Assembly: GCA_017624835.1 (NCBI GenBank)
Contig: JAGAMG010000022.1
Span: forward strand, 97,449 to 161,448
DNA: 64,000 bases
From: Lachnospiraceae bacterium
GTDB taxonomy: Bacteria; Bacillota; Clostridia; Lachnospirales; Lachnospiraceae
Direction: 5' to 3'
A model generated the notes under the pieces. It ran no database searches and had not been told where the DNA came from. It worked only from the letters and a program-made list of their open reading frames with translations. Positions 1 to 8,253 of this stretch are shown one piece after another. The position numbers were made by a program, and so were the translations under genes. Position 1 is the stretch's first letter. Each line of letters opens with the position of its first letter.

Positions 1-62
1 ATATCAGATTTGAACTTTCTGATACTTCTTCTGGTCTGCATTTTGTTTAAAACTTCACTCAT
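1..62 (-). CDS. Nitroreductase family protein, N-terminal part only
   Basis: Only the first 20 codons lie inside the window; the gene continues beyond base 1. The peptide starts MSEVLNKMQTRRSIRKF. The RRSIRKF element is the usual N-terminal FMN-phosphate-binding signature of nitroreductase-fold oxidoreductases. A good AAGGAG ribosome site lies 8 bases before the ATG. The Nudix gene at 101-541 is directly upstream on the same strand, so the two may be co-transcribed. The family call rests on the N-terminal motif alone. Confidence 0.6.
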   Translation of the reverse strand, partial: MSEVLNKMQTRRSIRKFKSD

Positions 63-100
63 GATTTAGACTCCTTTTCTTTCCTATAAAATGTTAACAG

Positions 101-541
101 TTACCTATAGTGTGGTTTATATCCATCCTTGTATGTACAAAAGCATTCGGAAAAATCATTTTCAAACATGGTTATATATTTTTCCATATTGGGCGCCAAA
201 TTCTGTTGTTTCAATTCCTGCTTATCCAGCCAAAACACTTCGCCTTCTGCAGTTTCTGCTATAAGCTCTCCTGTATATTCTGTAGCCTTGTAAAAATAGG
301 TAAAATAGGTAAATCCGCTTTCATTTTCTTCCCAATAAATGAATCCCTTACTTTTCAGATTGGAAATAGTCAAACCTGTTTCTTCTCTAAACTCACGGAC
401 GGCAGAATCATAAATACTTTCACCAGATTCCACATGTCCGCCCGGAAAAGCAATTCCACAAAATTTCTTTTTTCTGTTGAGCACCAAAACTTTTCCATCC
501 ACTTCCAGCATTACCATATTTGTCAATTCTGTATTTGCCAT
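101..541 (-). CDS. Nudix hydrolase (MutT-like)
   Basis: Small Nudix-fold pyrophosphohydrolase of 146 residues. The Nudix box spans about residues 34-57, beginning GGHVESGES and ending REETGL, with the metal-binding glutamates of the REXXEE pattern present. Such enzymes cleave nucleoside diphosphate-X substrates and often sanitise nucleotide pools. The substrate cannot be read from sequence. It lies 9 bases downstream of a second, unrelated Nudix gene, in a same-strand array of small enzyme genes. The ribosome site (AGAGG/AGGAAA) is modest. Confidence 0.85.
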   Translation of the reverse strand: MANTELTNMVMLEVDGKVLVLNRKKKFCGIAFPGGHVESGESIYDSAVREFREETGLTISNLKSKGFIYWEENESGFTYFTYFYKATEYTGELIAETAEGEVFWLDKQELKQQNLAPNMEKYITMFENDFSECFCTYKDGYKPHYR

Positions 542-551
542 TTTTCTTTTC

Positions 552-1058
552 CTATGCCTCTCTGTTTAATTTTTCCATAAAGCTTTTTAAACGTTTCTTT
601 TGCGGCTCAATACAATCACCTGAACTCAAGAATTTAAGTAACTCTCCCTTGGAAATCCATTTATAAGCAATGGTTTCCCCCTCTTGTAAAGTAACGGAAT
701 CCTTGGGACAATCCGTTATACAAAGATATCCATAATGGATGGCATGTCCCTCCGGACGATGGGTGTGATAAATTTGTTTCAATTCTCCTGCTTCAATACC
801 ACATTCCTCCTGCAATTCACGTCTTGCACATTGTTGCGGTGTCTCTCCCTTTAATGCACTTCCGCCTGCCCCCACTTCCCAACAACCGGGCCATCCTTCC
901 TTGTCCAACGCTCTTTGCATTAAAAGGAAATCTCCATCTCGATGGCGAACTACCGTTTCACAAACCAAATGATAAACATTGTCAGGTATGTGCTCTCCGC
1001 GAACCAAATCAAAATCAAGTTTCACTTCGTCCTTATCATAAGCATCCCAGAGCTCCAT
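552..1058 (-). CDS. Nudix hydrolase (isopentenyl-diphosphate isomerase-like subgroup)
   Basis: Protein of 168 residues if started at the ATG at 1058, which has a GGGAGG ribosome site 5 bases upstream. An ATG at 1073 would add five residues but lacks a site, so the shorter start is preferred. The Nudix box lies at about residues 66-88, with ARRELQEECGI as its core. The upstream segment, with bulky aromatic residues and HXVCETVV, resembles the Nudix proteins often annotated as IPP-isomerase-like, but isomerase function is not shown. Substrate unknown. It is only distantly like the neighbouring Nudix gene at 101-541. Confidence 0.82.
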   Translation of the reverse strand: MELWDAYDKDEVKLDFDLVRGEHIPDNVYHLVCETVVRHRDGDFLLMQRALDKEGWPGCWEVGAGGSALKGETPQQCARRELQEECGIEAGELKQIYHTHRPEGHAIHYGYLCITDCPKDSVTLQEGETIAYKWISKGELLKFLSSGDCIEPQKKRLKSFMEKLNREA

Positions 1059-1092
1059 AAGTACCTCCCTCATACTTTCAACATGTCTATTT

Positions 1093-1551
1093 TCATTTAA
1101 CGGACATCACATAAATCTGACATGGATTATCCTTGTCCCAATAAGTTTCTAGGCACTCCAGTTCCTTAAAGCCCATACTTTTATAAAATGCATTGGTTTT
1201 GTTGTAGCTCTCGTAAAGACCATCCTGCAATGTTTTTACCTGTAAAAATTCATATCCGCTTTCTCTGGCAAATTCATAAAGAGCATGGAACAGTTGCTTA
1301 CCGATACCTAATCTATGAAATTCCTTCCTGACTCCCATAACGCAAACCTCTGCTGTATATTGGCTGGTTTCTTTTAACACTACAAAGCCTCTAACCACTT
1401 CTCCGTCCATATCAGCCCACAACGGTAATTCCCTGCTGCTGTTAGCATATTCATTAATGCCCTCCGGTATCCCGAACCAATCAGGTAGGGCTTCTAAAAT
1501 ACTTCTACAAATTTGTTCTTTTTTATCTTTGTCTTGTATTTGTATGACCAT
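1093..1551 (-). CDS. GNAT family N-acetyltransferase
   Basis: Acetyltransferase of 152 residues. The acetyl-CoA-binding motif A is visible as VRKEFHRLGIGKQL, followed by the typical C-terminal strand-helix with NAFYKSMGFKE. The start is taken at the ATG at 1551, which has AAGGAG 6 bases upstream; a longer frame reaching 1614 lacks a ribosome site. The acceptor substrate cannot be predicted; small-molecule amines, peptides or antibiotics are all possible. It is one of four GNAT genes in the first 4.4 kb, none close enough to another to suggest recent duplication. Confidence 0.82.
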   Translation of the reverse strand: MVIQIQDKDKKEQICRSILEALPDWFGIPEGINEYANSSRELPLWADMDGEVVRGFVVLKETSQYTAEVCVMGVRKEFHRLGIGKQLFHALYEFARESGYEFLQVKTLQDGLYESYNKTNAFYKSMGFKELECLETYWDKDNPCQIYVMSVK

Positions 1552-1616
1552 GGTTTTCTCCTTATAATATACAAATTGCCCCCAAAACTTAATTTTTAGG
1601 GGCGCATATACCATAA

Positions 1617-1958
1617 TTATTCAAAATTTTTCAACCACTGTTTTAAAATGAACTGCCAATCCATACCATCCTGCATTACCCTTAAAACAGTTACTACCTT
1701 CTTTTCATCATCAACAATGTAAAAGAAAAGATATGTACGATACGGCTTCAAATGTATATCATATCCTCTATACCGAAAACCACTCGTATCCAATCCTGTG
1801 GGCAGTGTCTTTAACTCATTTGTAGCACCTTTCATCTTCTTGGTAAAATTTTCTCCAAGCTCATGATATTTGAAAGTATCCAAAATATATTTTTTCATCT
1901 TTCTCATATCATCCCTGCTACTATAAGTATACTCAATCTTATACTTATCCTTTATCAT
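1617..1958 (-). CDS. RelE/ParE-family toxin of a type II toxin-antitoxin pair
   Basis: Small basic protein of 113 residues. Features fitting the RelE/ParE fold are an N-terminal helix pair rich in Lys/Arg, then LKTLPTGLDTSGFRYRGYDIHLKPYRTYLFFYIVDDEKKVVTVLRVMQ, in which the YRTYLFFYIVD and VVTVLRVMQD strands are diagnostic. The gene directly upstream, 11 bases away, encodes a 49-residue acidic protein that fits an antitoxin. RelE homologues cleave mRNA on the ribosome and ParE homologues poison gyrase; which applies here is not decidable by eye. Confidence 0.8.
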   Translation of the reverse strand: MIKDKYKIEYTYSSRDDMRKMKKYILDTFKYHELGENFTKKMKGATNELKTLPTGLDTSGFRYRGYDIHLKPYRTYLFFYIVDDEKKVVTVLRVMQDGMDWQFILKQWLKNFE

Positions 1959-1969
1959 GATGCACCTAC

Positions 1970-2119
1970 CTAAATCACATCAAGCTCTGCCCACATTTCC
2001 TCCTCTGAAATCACTCGACCCTTTTCCACATCATCTATGGCTTCATCCAGCTTAGAAAACAAGGCATCCATTGCATCATCTATGGTATATGCTTTTTTTG
2101 TTACTTGAATAGCTTCCAT
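1970..2119 (-). CDS. Short acidic antitoxin partner of the RelE/ParE toxin
   Basis: A 49-residue frame starting MEAIQVTKKAYTIDDAMDAL and ending EEEMWAELDVI. It is strongly acidic, which contrasts with the basic toxin encoded 11 bases downstream. The ATG at 2119 has AAGGA at a suitable distance. No DNA-binding fold (ribbon-helix-helix, HTH or AbrB) is obvious; the length fits only a toxin-wrapping helix. Upstream a possible -10 box, TATACT on the minus strand (2164-2169), precedes the gene, followed by a GGCAAT direct repeat. The antitoxin role is inferred from position, charge and size. Confidence 0.7.
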   Translation of the reverse strand: MEAIQVTKKAYTIDDAMDALFSKLDEAIDDVEKGRVISEEEMWAELDVI

Positions 2120-2199
2120 ATAATCATCCTTTCAAATAAATCGGATTGCCTCTTATTGCCTATAGTATAACACACTCAATTATTTTCTACTATATTTTT

Positions 2200-2604
2200 C
2201 TATCTAAAATAAGCTATCATATGCCCTTCCACCAAAGGTTTCATGCCAAAGGACTGATAAAAGTGATTGTCCACCTCATCCGCCAAATCAGTTACTACTT
2301 GAAACATTCTAACATCCTTATACTTATTCCAAATCATCTTAAATAACATGGAACCAATCCCCTGCTTTTGGTAGCATCTATCTACGATTAAGTCCTGCAC
2401 TATAACAATATGCTCTCCATCACCTACACAACGAATGAAACCTATCAGATTTTCTTCCTCAAAAGCACCTAATATGTATAAAGAATTTTGAAAGGCTCGA
2501 ACTAATTTCCTGTCATTATCTAAGTAGGATTTCCAGCCTTCTTCAGCATATATTTCTTTGACTCTTTCTATTAATTCTGTGCTAAATTCTTTGTAAGATA
2601 TCAT
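2200..2604 (-). CDS. GNAT family N-acetyltransferase
   Basis: GNAT protein of 134 residues, short but complete. Motif A reads VDRCYQKQGIGSMLFKMI and the C-terminal part reads NHFYQSFGMKPL. The N-terminal EEGWKSYLDNDRKLVRAFQNS segment is like that of the small GNAT proteins widespread in Firmicutes. A GAGGTG ribosome site lies 5 bases before the ATG. It ends about 80 bases from the antitoxin gene, so the toxin-antitoxin pair probably has its own promoter. Substrate unknown. Confidence 0.82.
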   Translation of the reverse strand: MISYKEFSTELIERVKEIYAEEGWKSYLDNDRKLVRAFQNSLYILGAFEEENLIGFIRCVGDGEHIVIVQDLIVDRCYQKQGIGSMLFKMIWNKYKDVRMFQVVTDLADEVDNHFYQSFGMKPLVEGHMIAYFR

Positions 2605-2613
2605 TGATTCACC

Positions 2614-3381
2614 TCACACTACCTTCTCAAAATACAAAATCATTTCCAGACATTTATCATTCTCCCCAATGGGAAGCAAATCTCCTTCTGAGATTTTTCC
2701 GACAATCTCTTTTCTTATACTACTGCCTTTACAAGTAAGACCAAATTCTTTACAAACTGCAATAAAGTTCTCCAATGAATAGTAGACCGCATTTCTTTCT
2801 CTAAGATAATCATAGGTTTGGGAACCCATTTCATAAAACTGCTCAATAACCACAAATCGTCCCTCCGGCTTCAAACTCCTGGCAAGCTCCGCTAAAAGTC
2901 CTCTGTAATTATCCACATTATCTAGTAAATTACCACAAAAAGCATCGATACTTTCATCCTTAAACGGAAGTCCCTTATCCAAATCAACATCGAAAATACA
3001 AAAACGCTTGTCAACATTTGCTTTTTGATGGGCGTTCACGATTGCTTTACTAGCATCTGTGGCAATAAATATACTCTCATTTTCCATGAAATCGAAAACA
3101 GGAGCAAAATATCCCGATGGACCGCTGGCAAGGTCAACGGTAATACCGCCTCGCTCTGTAATATATTGGAAATATTTTGCCATCTGACTATCGGATTTCA
3201 CATTTTCACAATGAATTTTGTACATCCGCTTCATCTGCAAATGCCGAGAATTCTTTGTATAATAATTATCCAATGCTGTTGACCATTTTGGACGTTCTGC
3301 TTCATCAGTGAAAAAATGAAACACGTTTTTTTCCTTTGTAAAAGAAGTTCCATCTTTTATTAGTAATGTAATATCTAACAT
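2614..3381 (-). CDS. Class I SAM-dependent methyltransferase
   Basis: Protein of 255 residues with a Rossmann methyltransferase core: motif I reads TVDLASGPSGYFAP, then FIATDASKAIV, and DAFCGNLLDNVDNYRGLLAELARSLKPEGRFVVIEQ follows as motifs IV to VI. The start is placed at the ATG at 3381, which has GGAGG at good spacing. A longer frame to 3486 would overlap the upstream GNAT gene by about 100 bases. It is 4 bases from that GNAT stop, suggesting co-transcription. The methyl acceptor is not predictable. Confidence 0.8.
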   Translation of the reverse strand: MLDITLLIKDGTSFTKEKNVFHFFTDEAERPKWSTALDNYYTKNSRHLQMKRMYKIHCENVKSDSQMAKYFQYITERGGITVDLASGPSGYFAPVFDFMENESIFIATDASKAIVNAHQKANVDKRFCIFDVDLDKGLPFKDESIDAFCGNLLDNVDNYRGLLAELARSLKPEGRFVVIEQFYEMGSQTYDYLRERNAVYYSLENFIAVCKEFGLTCKGSSIRKEIVGKISEGDLLPIGENDKCLEMILYFEKVV

Positions 3382-3385
3382 GAAA

Positions 3386-3805
3386 TCACCCTCCAATCCA
3401 CAAATCCATTCCTGCGCCAGCCTCTTCATTAGGTCTTTCATTAAACCCAAACTTCTTATAAAATGTTTCCCTACCTTTTGCAGCAATTAAGACAATTTTT
3501 ATTTTCCAGCCTTCCTTTAATTGCGACTTTACAAAGTCAATTGCCATTTGAACCATCTGGTTCCCTATTCCCAGCCCTTGATAGTCCGGCATTACCATCA
3601 CATCCGCCAAATAGGAAATGTAACCGCCATCCCATATAATCCTTGCTGTACCTACAATCTTTTCCTTATCATAACAGCCTATGACATAGGCTGAATGCTC
3701 TAATCCCGACTGCGCCTGTTCCTTACACAAAGCACCCCATCCTACAGCTTCTCTTAATAAATTATAATCTTCCACAGTGATAGACTCTTGATATACTATA
3801 TCCAC
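3386..3805 (-). CDS. GNAT family N-acetyltransferase
   Basis: A 139-residue GNAT protein that begins with a GTG codon and a GAGG ribosome site. Motif A is VMPDYQGLGIGNQMVQMAI, and the C-terminal RETFYKKFGFNERP is the usual substrate-side element. The initial ITVEDYNLLREAVGWG segment matches the group of small GNAT proteins in Firmicutes whose substrates are unknown. It lies between another GNAT gene and a methyltransferase gene in a tightly spaced same-strand run. Confidence 0.83.
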   Translation of the reverse strand: MDIVYQESITVEDYNLLREAVGWGALCKEQAQSGLEHSAYVIGCYDKEKIVGTARIIWDGGYISYLADVMVMPDYQGLGIGNQMVQMAIDFVKSQLKEGWKIKIVLIAAKGRETFYKKFGFNERPNEEAGAGMDLWIGG

Positions 3806-3818
3806 AATAAATACCTCG

Positions 3819-4346
3819 TTATTTCCTCAAATCCTTTATCAAACATAATGTCAGCTCATCATCATTCTTGCATGGTGCATCCACAGGGCAAATCTTTTCC
3901 TCATAATAGACGCCTTTCCCATCCGGGAGATAGCCCCGTTTTATGTACAGCCTTTGGGCTGCACCATAGTCACTGTTTAAGCAAACATCCAGATACACTT
4001 TATCTCCATAAGCTCCGGCAATTTCTTCCGCCACATCCATCAGCCTGTTTCCGATTCCCTTTTTACGATAAGGCTCCAAAACCTTCAAATCTACTACACC
4101 GGGAATCCCTTGATTCCCCAATCCGCCCCATTTGCATTTGAAATAGAGAAAAACATATCCTGCAATTTCTCCCCGGTATAATGCCAATAGCGCAGTACTG
4201 TTTTCTTTTTCTTGGTTTGCAACCTGATTCTTGAAATAGTTTCTATTTTTCTCAGAAGTATCATTCTGAGCCTTGCAAATATCCGTAATATCCTCAGCAT
4301 TCATTTGACGAATCACAAGGTTTTCTGATTCATAAAAAATTTTCAT
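3819..4346 (-). CDS. GNAT family N-acetyltransferase
   Basis: Acetyltransferase of 175 residues, the longest of the four GNAT proteins here. The N-terminal LVIRQMNAEDITDICKAQ is typical of the family, and motif A reads VLEPYRKKGIGNRLMDVA. It is followed by VYLDVCLNSDYGAAQRLYIKRGYLPDG, which matches GNAT proteins that acetylate small amines or peptides. A GGGAG ribosome site precedes the ATG. The substrate is undetermined. Confidence 0.83.
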   Translation of the reverse strand: MKIFYESENLVIRQMNAEDITDICKAQNDTSEKNRNYFKNQVANQEKENSTALLALYRGEIAGYVFLYFKCKWGGLGNQGIPGVVDLKVLEPYRKKGIGNRLMDVAEEIAGAYGDKVYLDVCLNSDYGAAQRLYIKRGYLPDGKGVYYEEKICPVDAPCKNDDELTLCLIKDLRK

Positions 4347-4370
4347 TTTTCTCTAACTCCCCGGCATACT

Positions 4371-5252
4371 CTACTTGGCATCCGAATATATCCCCAGCGT
4401 TTCAGCCCATCTTAAGAAAAGGGATTTCCACTGTCCTGTCTGGGCTTGGTCATTCCCCAAACCAAAGCCATGGTTTCCGGTTCTGAAAATATGAAGCTCT
4501 GCCGACACCTTCTTGGCACGAGCTGCAAAATAGAGAAGCACGCTGTTTTCCGCGGGCGTTGTTTCATCATCATCGGTTTCAAAAATAAACAATGGTGGCG
4601 TATTCTCATTCAGCATCTCATGAGGCTTATATTTTGCCAGCTGCTTCTTTTCATAAATAGCGATAGGATTGCTTTTACCATCACCGCGATTTTGCTGCAC
4701 ATCCCCTGAGATTGCAGGATATCCCAGCACACAAAAATCGGGACGTGCCGAATAGAAATCCGCTTCATCAACAGGCTTACCCAGCTTTTTGTCAAATCCG
4801 GTGGCAATTAGTGCAGTTTGATAACCACCGGCGGAAAAGCCCATAACACCGATGGCATCCTCACGGATGCCCCACTCCTTCGCCCGGGCTCTCACAATGC
4901 GGACTGCTCTCTGGGCATCCATTAGTAAGACATCATATTGATTTTTATGCTCATTTACAGGAAGTCTAGTCTTTAAAACAAAGGCTGCCATTCCCAGACT
5001 ATTCAGCCACTCTGCCACATCCCTACCCTCGTGGCTCAGCACCTGTCGCATAAATGCGCCACCCGGGATAATAATAAAAGCAGGCGCATTTTCAAGCCCC
5101 TCCGGTATAAATGGAATCAGCTCCGGGGAGGTAACATTTTGCACAAGCTCCTTTTTCCTGCCGTTTTTTTCTTCGATAAAAAACTCCTCTGTGATAGTCA
5201 GGTTTTCTGAACCGGGGGCTGTTGCAGGATATAGTTTTATATTTGTGGTCAT
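4371..5252 (-). CDS. Alpha/beta hydrolase, acetyl esterase/lipase type
   Basis: Cytoplasmic esterase of 293 residues, with no signal peptide. The oxyanion-hole region is IIPGGAFM (about residues 61-68), the nucleophile elbow is GFSAGG (Ser140), the acid is in the DDDETTP stretch near 229, and the histidine is in GNHGFG near 262. This is the layout of the Aes/BD-FAE esterases that remove acetyl groups from sugars and xylan fragments. GGAGG lies 8 bases before the ATG. Given the arabinose and GH43 genes elsewhere in the window, a role in hemicellulose oligosaccharide processing is possible but not shown. Confidence 0.85.
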   Translation of the reverse strand: MTTNIKLYPATAPGSENLTITEEFFIEEKNGRKKELVQNVTSPELIPFIPEGLENAPAFIIIPGGAFMRQVLSHEGRDVAEWLNSLGMAAFVLKTRLPVNEHKNQYDVLLMDAQRAVRIVRARAKEWGIREDAIGVMGFSAGGYQTALIATGFDKKLGKPVDEADFYSARPDFCVLGYPAISGDVQQNRGDGKSNPIAIYEKKQLAKYKPHEMLNENTPPLFIFETDDDETTPAENSVLLYFAARAKKVSAELHIFRTGNHGFGLGNDQAQTGQWKSLFLRWAETLGIYSDAK

Positions 5253-5280
5253 GGGGAGTGCCTCCTTTTATCCTTTATAT

Positions 5281-5913
5281 TTATTCCGGTCTGTCCGCCA
5301 AATTACTTGCCTTTTTGCCATTCGCCTTAATCATTTGGCGCCAGCCCATCTGAGCACCTAATTTGTAAGCAAATCTAGGCAAAGCAACCGATACATAACA
5401 ATTTTCCTGTATTTCCTGCTGCTCAATTTTTTCTGCAAGCATGGATAATGCTTTATCTATGGGGGCTTTGGGTCCTTGTCCGGGTTCCAGCTTAGGCATC
5501 ATGGCAAGCCCGCCACCTCCACCAATCCCAATTCCACCACCCCAGGGGTTGTTCGTCTTCGTACACCAATTCTGTAAAATTCTCAGAGCATGCTTTGCCT
5601 GAATTCCTTCATAAAAACCGCAATTTACAATACCATAAACCTGTCTTTTTGAATGATGCACATTTTCTTCTTCTAATTGCGCAAGACAGGAAAGCAAATG
5701 TCCCGGAATTCCATCCACATACAACGGGAAAGCAAATATCCACGCATCCGCTGTACTTAATTCTGCTTTCACTGTTTCAGAAACATCGGTTGTATGAAAG
5801 CCCAAGTCTAAAATCTCATTTGTTTCTGAAAAATAACCTTTCAAATCTTCTAACAAAGCTCCGCTGGCACTGTTTTTTACCTTAGGGCTTCCGTTAATGA
5901 ATGCAATTCTCAT
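5281..5913 (-). CDS. NAD(P)H-dependent oxidoreductase, flavodoxin fold
   Basis: Flavodoxin-like protein of 210 residues, started at the ATG at 5913. FMN-phosphate loop: FINGSPKVKNSASG at the N-terminus. The middle AWIFAFPLYVDGIPGHLLSCL and the glycine-rich GGGIGIGGGGGLA are typical of small NADPH-dependent FMN reductases/quinone reductases. Its ATG overlaps the stop of the upstream gene as ATGA, so the two are translationally coupled. The partner is a second flavodoxin-fold protein, and the two may form one flavin-dependent redox unit. Confidence 0.8.
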   Translation of the reverse strand: MRIAFINGSPKVKNSASGALLEDLKGYFSETNEILDLGFHTTDVSETVKAELSTADAWIFAFPLYVDGIPGHLLSCLAQLEEENVHHSKRQVYGIVNCGFYEGIQAKHALRILQNWCTKTNNPWGGGIGIGGGGGLAMMPKLEPGQGPKAPIDKALSMLAEKIEQQEIQENCYVSVALPRFAYKLGAQMGWRQMIKANGKKASNLADRPE

Positions 5914-6398
5914 AGGGTTATGCCCTCCAATTCTTCCGCACATTTGTAAAAATGAACAGCCTTTACCTTTCCATCATAATTATCTGCATTAGCTTCCAGA
6001 ATTTCTCTTGCAGTTTCCTTCTCCGTTTCTGTAATAGCTTCCCCATAAAAATGAGCAGATAGAGAAATTACATTTTGATATCTTCGTTTATGATGCATCT
6101 CCCCTTTTCTGATTACAAAATCAGGATGGATATAGGAAATTGCTCTATCCTGCACCATTTTCACGAAAGGACTTAGACTGCCATAATAGCACTTGCTAAC
6201 CAGAATCAATTCTGAGCACTTACCCATATCTATTCCGGTATTCTCATAGCCATCGTGAATGACACATTTTCCCGGCGTTTTTACCCAGCAGCCAAAGCAT
6301 CCGATACAATGATGGATGCTGCCCTTGGGACTAATAATTTTATACTCGCCCTCTATAGGGATATTAAAATTTTCCAAGTCAGTAATAATTAGTTTCAC
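5910..6398 (-). CDS. Flavodoxin-family protein with a Cys-rich loop
   Basis: Protein of 162 residues starting at a GTG (6398) with AAGGAG upstream. The segment CIGCFGCWVKTPGKC is characteristic of flavodoxin-family oxidoreductases of anaerobes. SELILVSKCYYGSLSPFVKMVQDR matches the second FMN-contacting region. The N-terminal phosphate loop (G-S-P-R type) is not present in its usual form, so flavin binding may depend on the adjacent protein at 5281-5913, with which it overlaps by 4 bases. Function is inferred at family level only. Confidence 0.72.
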   Translation of the reverse strand: MKLIITDLENFNIPIEGEYKIISPKGSIHHCIGCFGCWVKTPGKCVIHDGYENTGIDMGKCSELILVSKCYYGSLSPFVKMVQDRAISYIHPDFVIRKGEMHHKRRYQNVISLSAHFYGEAITETEKETAREILEANADNYDGKVKAVHFYKCAEELEGITL

Positions 6399-6423
6399 TT
6401 ATGTTAACTCCTTTGTATTTCCC

Positions 6424-7653
6424 CTATTTCTTCTTATCACGCTTTCTTCCCAAGTAGTTATCCAGCTTCTCCTTCATGTTTTCAGGTATTTCCTTGGATA
6501 CCGGGCATTTTCCTGAATTTGCCATTTGAGAAGTAAAAACGCTAATAAAATCAATATCTATCAGCATCTGTTCTGCGCTCATCACCTTAGCAGTGTCATA
6601 GCTGTTGTGGATAGTTGCCGTGTTCCCGGGTGCTATCCGGGCAAAGGACACTGCCGGGATTCCCTTATCTGCAAAAGGTGTGGAATCGCTGGAATAAACA
6701 TCCTGATAGGGTTTGATTCCAAAGCTTTCAATGGCTCCCAGATATTCCAGGTAATGAACTAATTTTTCCTCAGAAGTACAGCAAGCTATGAATTTACCCA
6801 TAATGCAACCAATCATATCTAAGTTGATATTTAGAATCACCTTTTTCAGCTCCTCCTCATGGGCTGCCACATATGCCTTAGAGCCCAACAAACCTCTTTC
6901 CTCGCTGCCGCACCAGATAAACCTAAGTCCATAGCGGTGAGATTCTTTTGCAAACTTCTCTGCAATCGCCAAAAGACCAATACTTCCTGACATATTGTCA
7001 TAAGCCCCTTGGGAAAGGGATGTGGAATCATAATGTGCAGTCAGCACAATCATTTCTTCTGTTTCACCTGAAAGCTCTAAAACCAGATTGTGGGACTCTC
7101 CTTTATATTCCTTTTGTTTGATACGGATAGTTGCTTCCTTTGCGCCGGATTTTACCAATTCTATTGCCTGTTTTGCATTGATATTTACACCAAGCATTTT
7201 TTCACCTTTGCTGATATAGGAGCGCAGCTCCTTTTGGTCGATATCCTCATCTGCATAATTTGCATTTCCATCATAGGTAATAAAGCCCACTGCTCCGCTC
7301 TCTCGCAAATCCTGATATCTCCAATATCCCATACCAATATCATTTAATACAATTTTTCCCTTGCAATTCTCAAGGGAATAAGCATCATCATGGGGCATAT
7401 AGTACAATGGCGCTGTTACCTCTCCACTTCCACAGCAAAAATAACCCTTGCAGGGAATTACCTTGCCATCTACAAGTAATTCTGCTTCTTCTATCTCAGC
7501 CATATCCACTTCAAAGGCTTCCAGATGTGCCTCCAATCCCATTTCCTCACATTTTTCTTTTAAGTAATTAGCACATTTCAATTCACTTTCGCTACCACCC
7601 ATGCGCACATAGGCGGTATCTGTAAAAATTTGATTTATCTGTTTTTGATTCAT
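6424..7653 (-). CDS. M28 family zinc aminopeptidase
   Basis: Cytoplasmic metallopeptidase of 409 residues with no signal peptide. The co-catalytic zinc site of clan MH is complete: His207 in TAHYDS, Asp219 in GAYDNMSG, Glu251/Glu252 in GSEERG, Asp279 in NLDMIG and a His near 372 in TIHNSYDT. Residues about 85-165 form an inserted PA-like segment, as in many M28 aminopeptidases. The start at 7653 has GGAGG 6 bases upstream. It probably trims peptides inside the cell; specificity is unknown. Confidence 0.88.
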   Translation of the reverse strand: MNQKQINQIFTDTAYVRMGGSESELKCANYLKEKCEEMGLEAHLEAFEVDMAEIEEAELLVDGKVIPCKGYFCCGSGEVTAPLYYMPHDDAYSLENCKGKIVLNDIGMGYWRYQDLRESGAVGFITYDGNANYADEDIDQKELRSYISKGEKMLGVNINAKQAIELVKSGAKEATIRIKQKEYKGESHNLVLELSGETEEMIVLTAHYDSTSLSQGAYDNMSGSIGLLAIAEKFAKESHRYGLRFIWCGSEERGLLGSKAYVAAHEEELKKVILNINLDMIGCIMGKFIACCTSEEKLVHYLEYLGAIESFGIKPYQDVYSSDSTPFADKGIPAVSFARIAPGNTATIHNSYDTAKVMSAEQMLIDIDFISVFTSQMANSGKCPVSKEIPENMKEKLDNYLGRKRDKKK

Positions 7654-7685
7654 TTTCTTCCTCCTGCTGAAATAACGATATATTC

Positions 7686-8237
7686 CTATAATTTTTTAAT
7701 TAACTTTTTATAAACTCTTTCCACCATCCAAGGCTCCTTTGAAACCTGTAAAGCCTCAGCTAAGGTCCACCATTTCACAGCCTGATTTTCTGCTTCATTT
7801 ACAATTAACTCTTGATTCTCGTCGGCCTCTGCCAGATAAGTGACATTGAAATGTAAATGACTGGGTACATAGCATCCTTTTTTGATATGCCCGTTTACTG
7901 TTAAAACCTCCAGACTAAAGATATCCCTGCTTATCAGGGTGGCATTTTTTACCCCTGTTTCTTCCCACAGCTCTCGCATTGCCACTGCACACAAATCTTC
8001 TTCTCCATCTGCATGTCCGCCTATCCACGACCAAGAATCATAAATGTTATGATATACCATTAGGGTTTTGGTACGCTCTTTATTTACAGTCCACACAGAA
8101 GCCGTAAAATGAGCTATTTTGTTTTCCCGTTCCAAATAGTTGGAGTTATTTGTCATAAATTGCAGCATTAATTCTTTGTCGCATTCTTCCTGCTGATTCA
8201 TGGGTTTGTAGTTTTGGATTTGATGAAATAGGTTCAT
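7686..8237 (-). CDS. Nudix hydrolase
   Basis: Third Nudix protein of the array, 183 residues. The Nudix box lies at about residues 73-96, beginning GGHADGEED and ending MRELWEETGV. Upstream HFTASVWTVNKERTKTLMVYHNIYDSW and downstream VPSHLHFNVTYL resemble the group of Nudix proteins annotated as dNTP or ADP-ribose-type hydrolases with unknown substrate. AAGGAG lies 7 bases before the ATG. It is distinct in length and flanks from the other two Nudix genes. Confidence 0.84.
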   Translation of the reverse strand: MNLFHQIQNYKPMNQQEECDKELMLQFMTNNSNYLERENKIAHFTASVWTVNKERTKTLMVYHNIYDSWSWIGGHADGEEDLCAVAMRELWEETGVKNATLISRDIFSLEVLTVNGHIKKGCYVPSHLHFNVTYLAEADENQELIVNEAENQAVKWWTLAEALQVSKEPWMVERVYKKLIKKL

Positions 8238-8253
8238 TTTATTTCTCCTTCTA

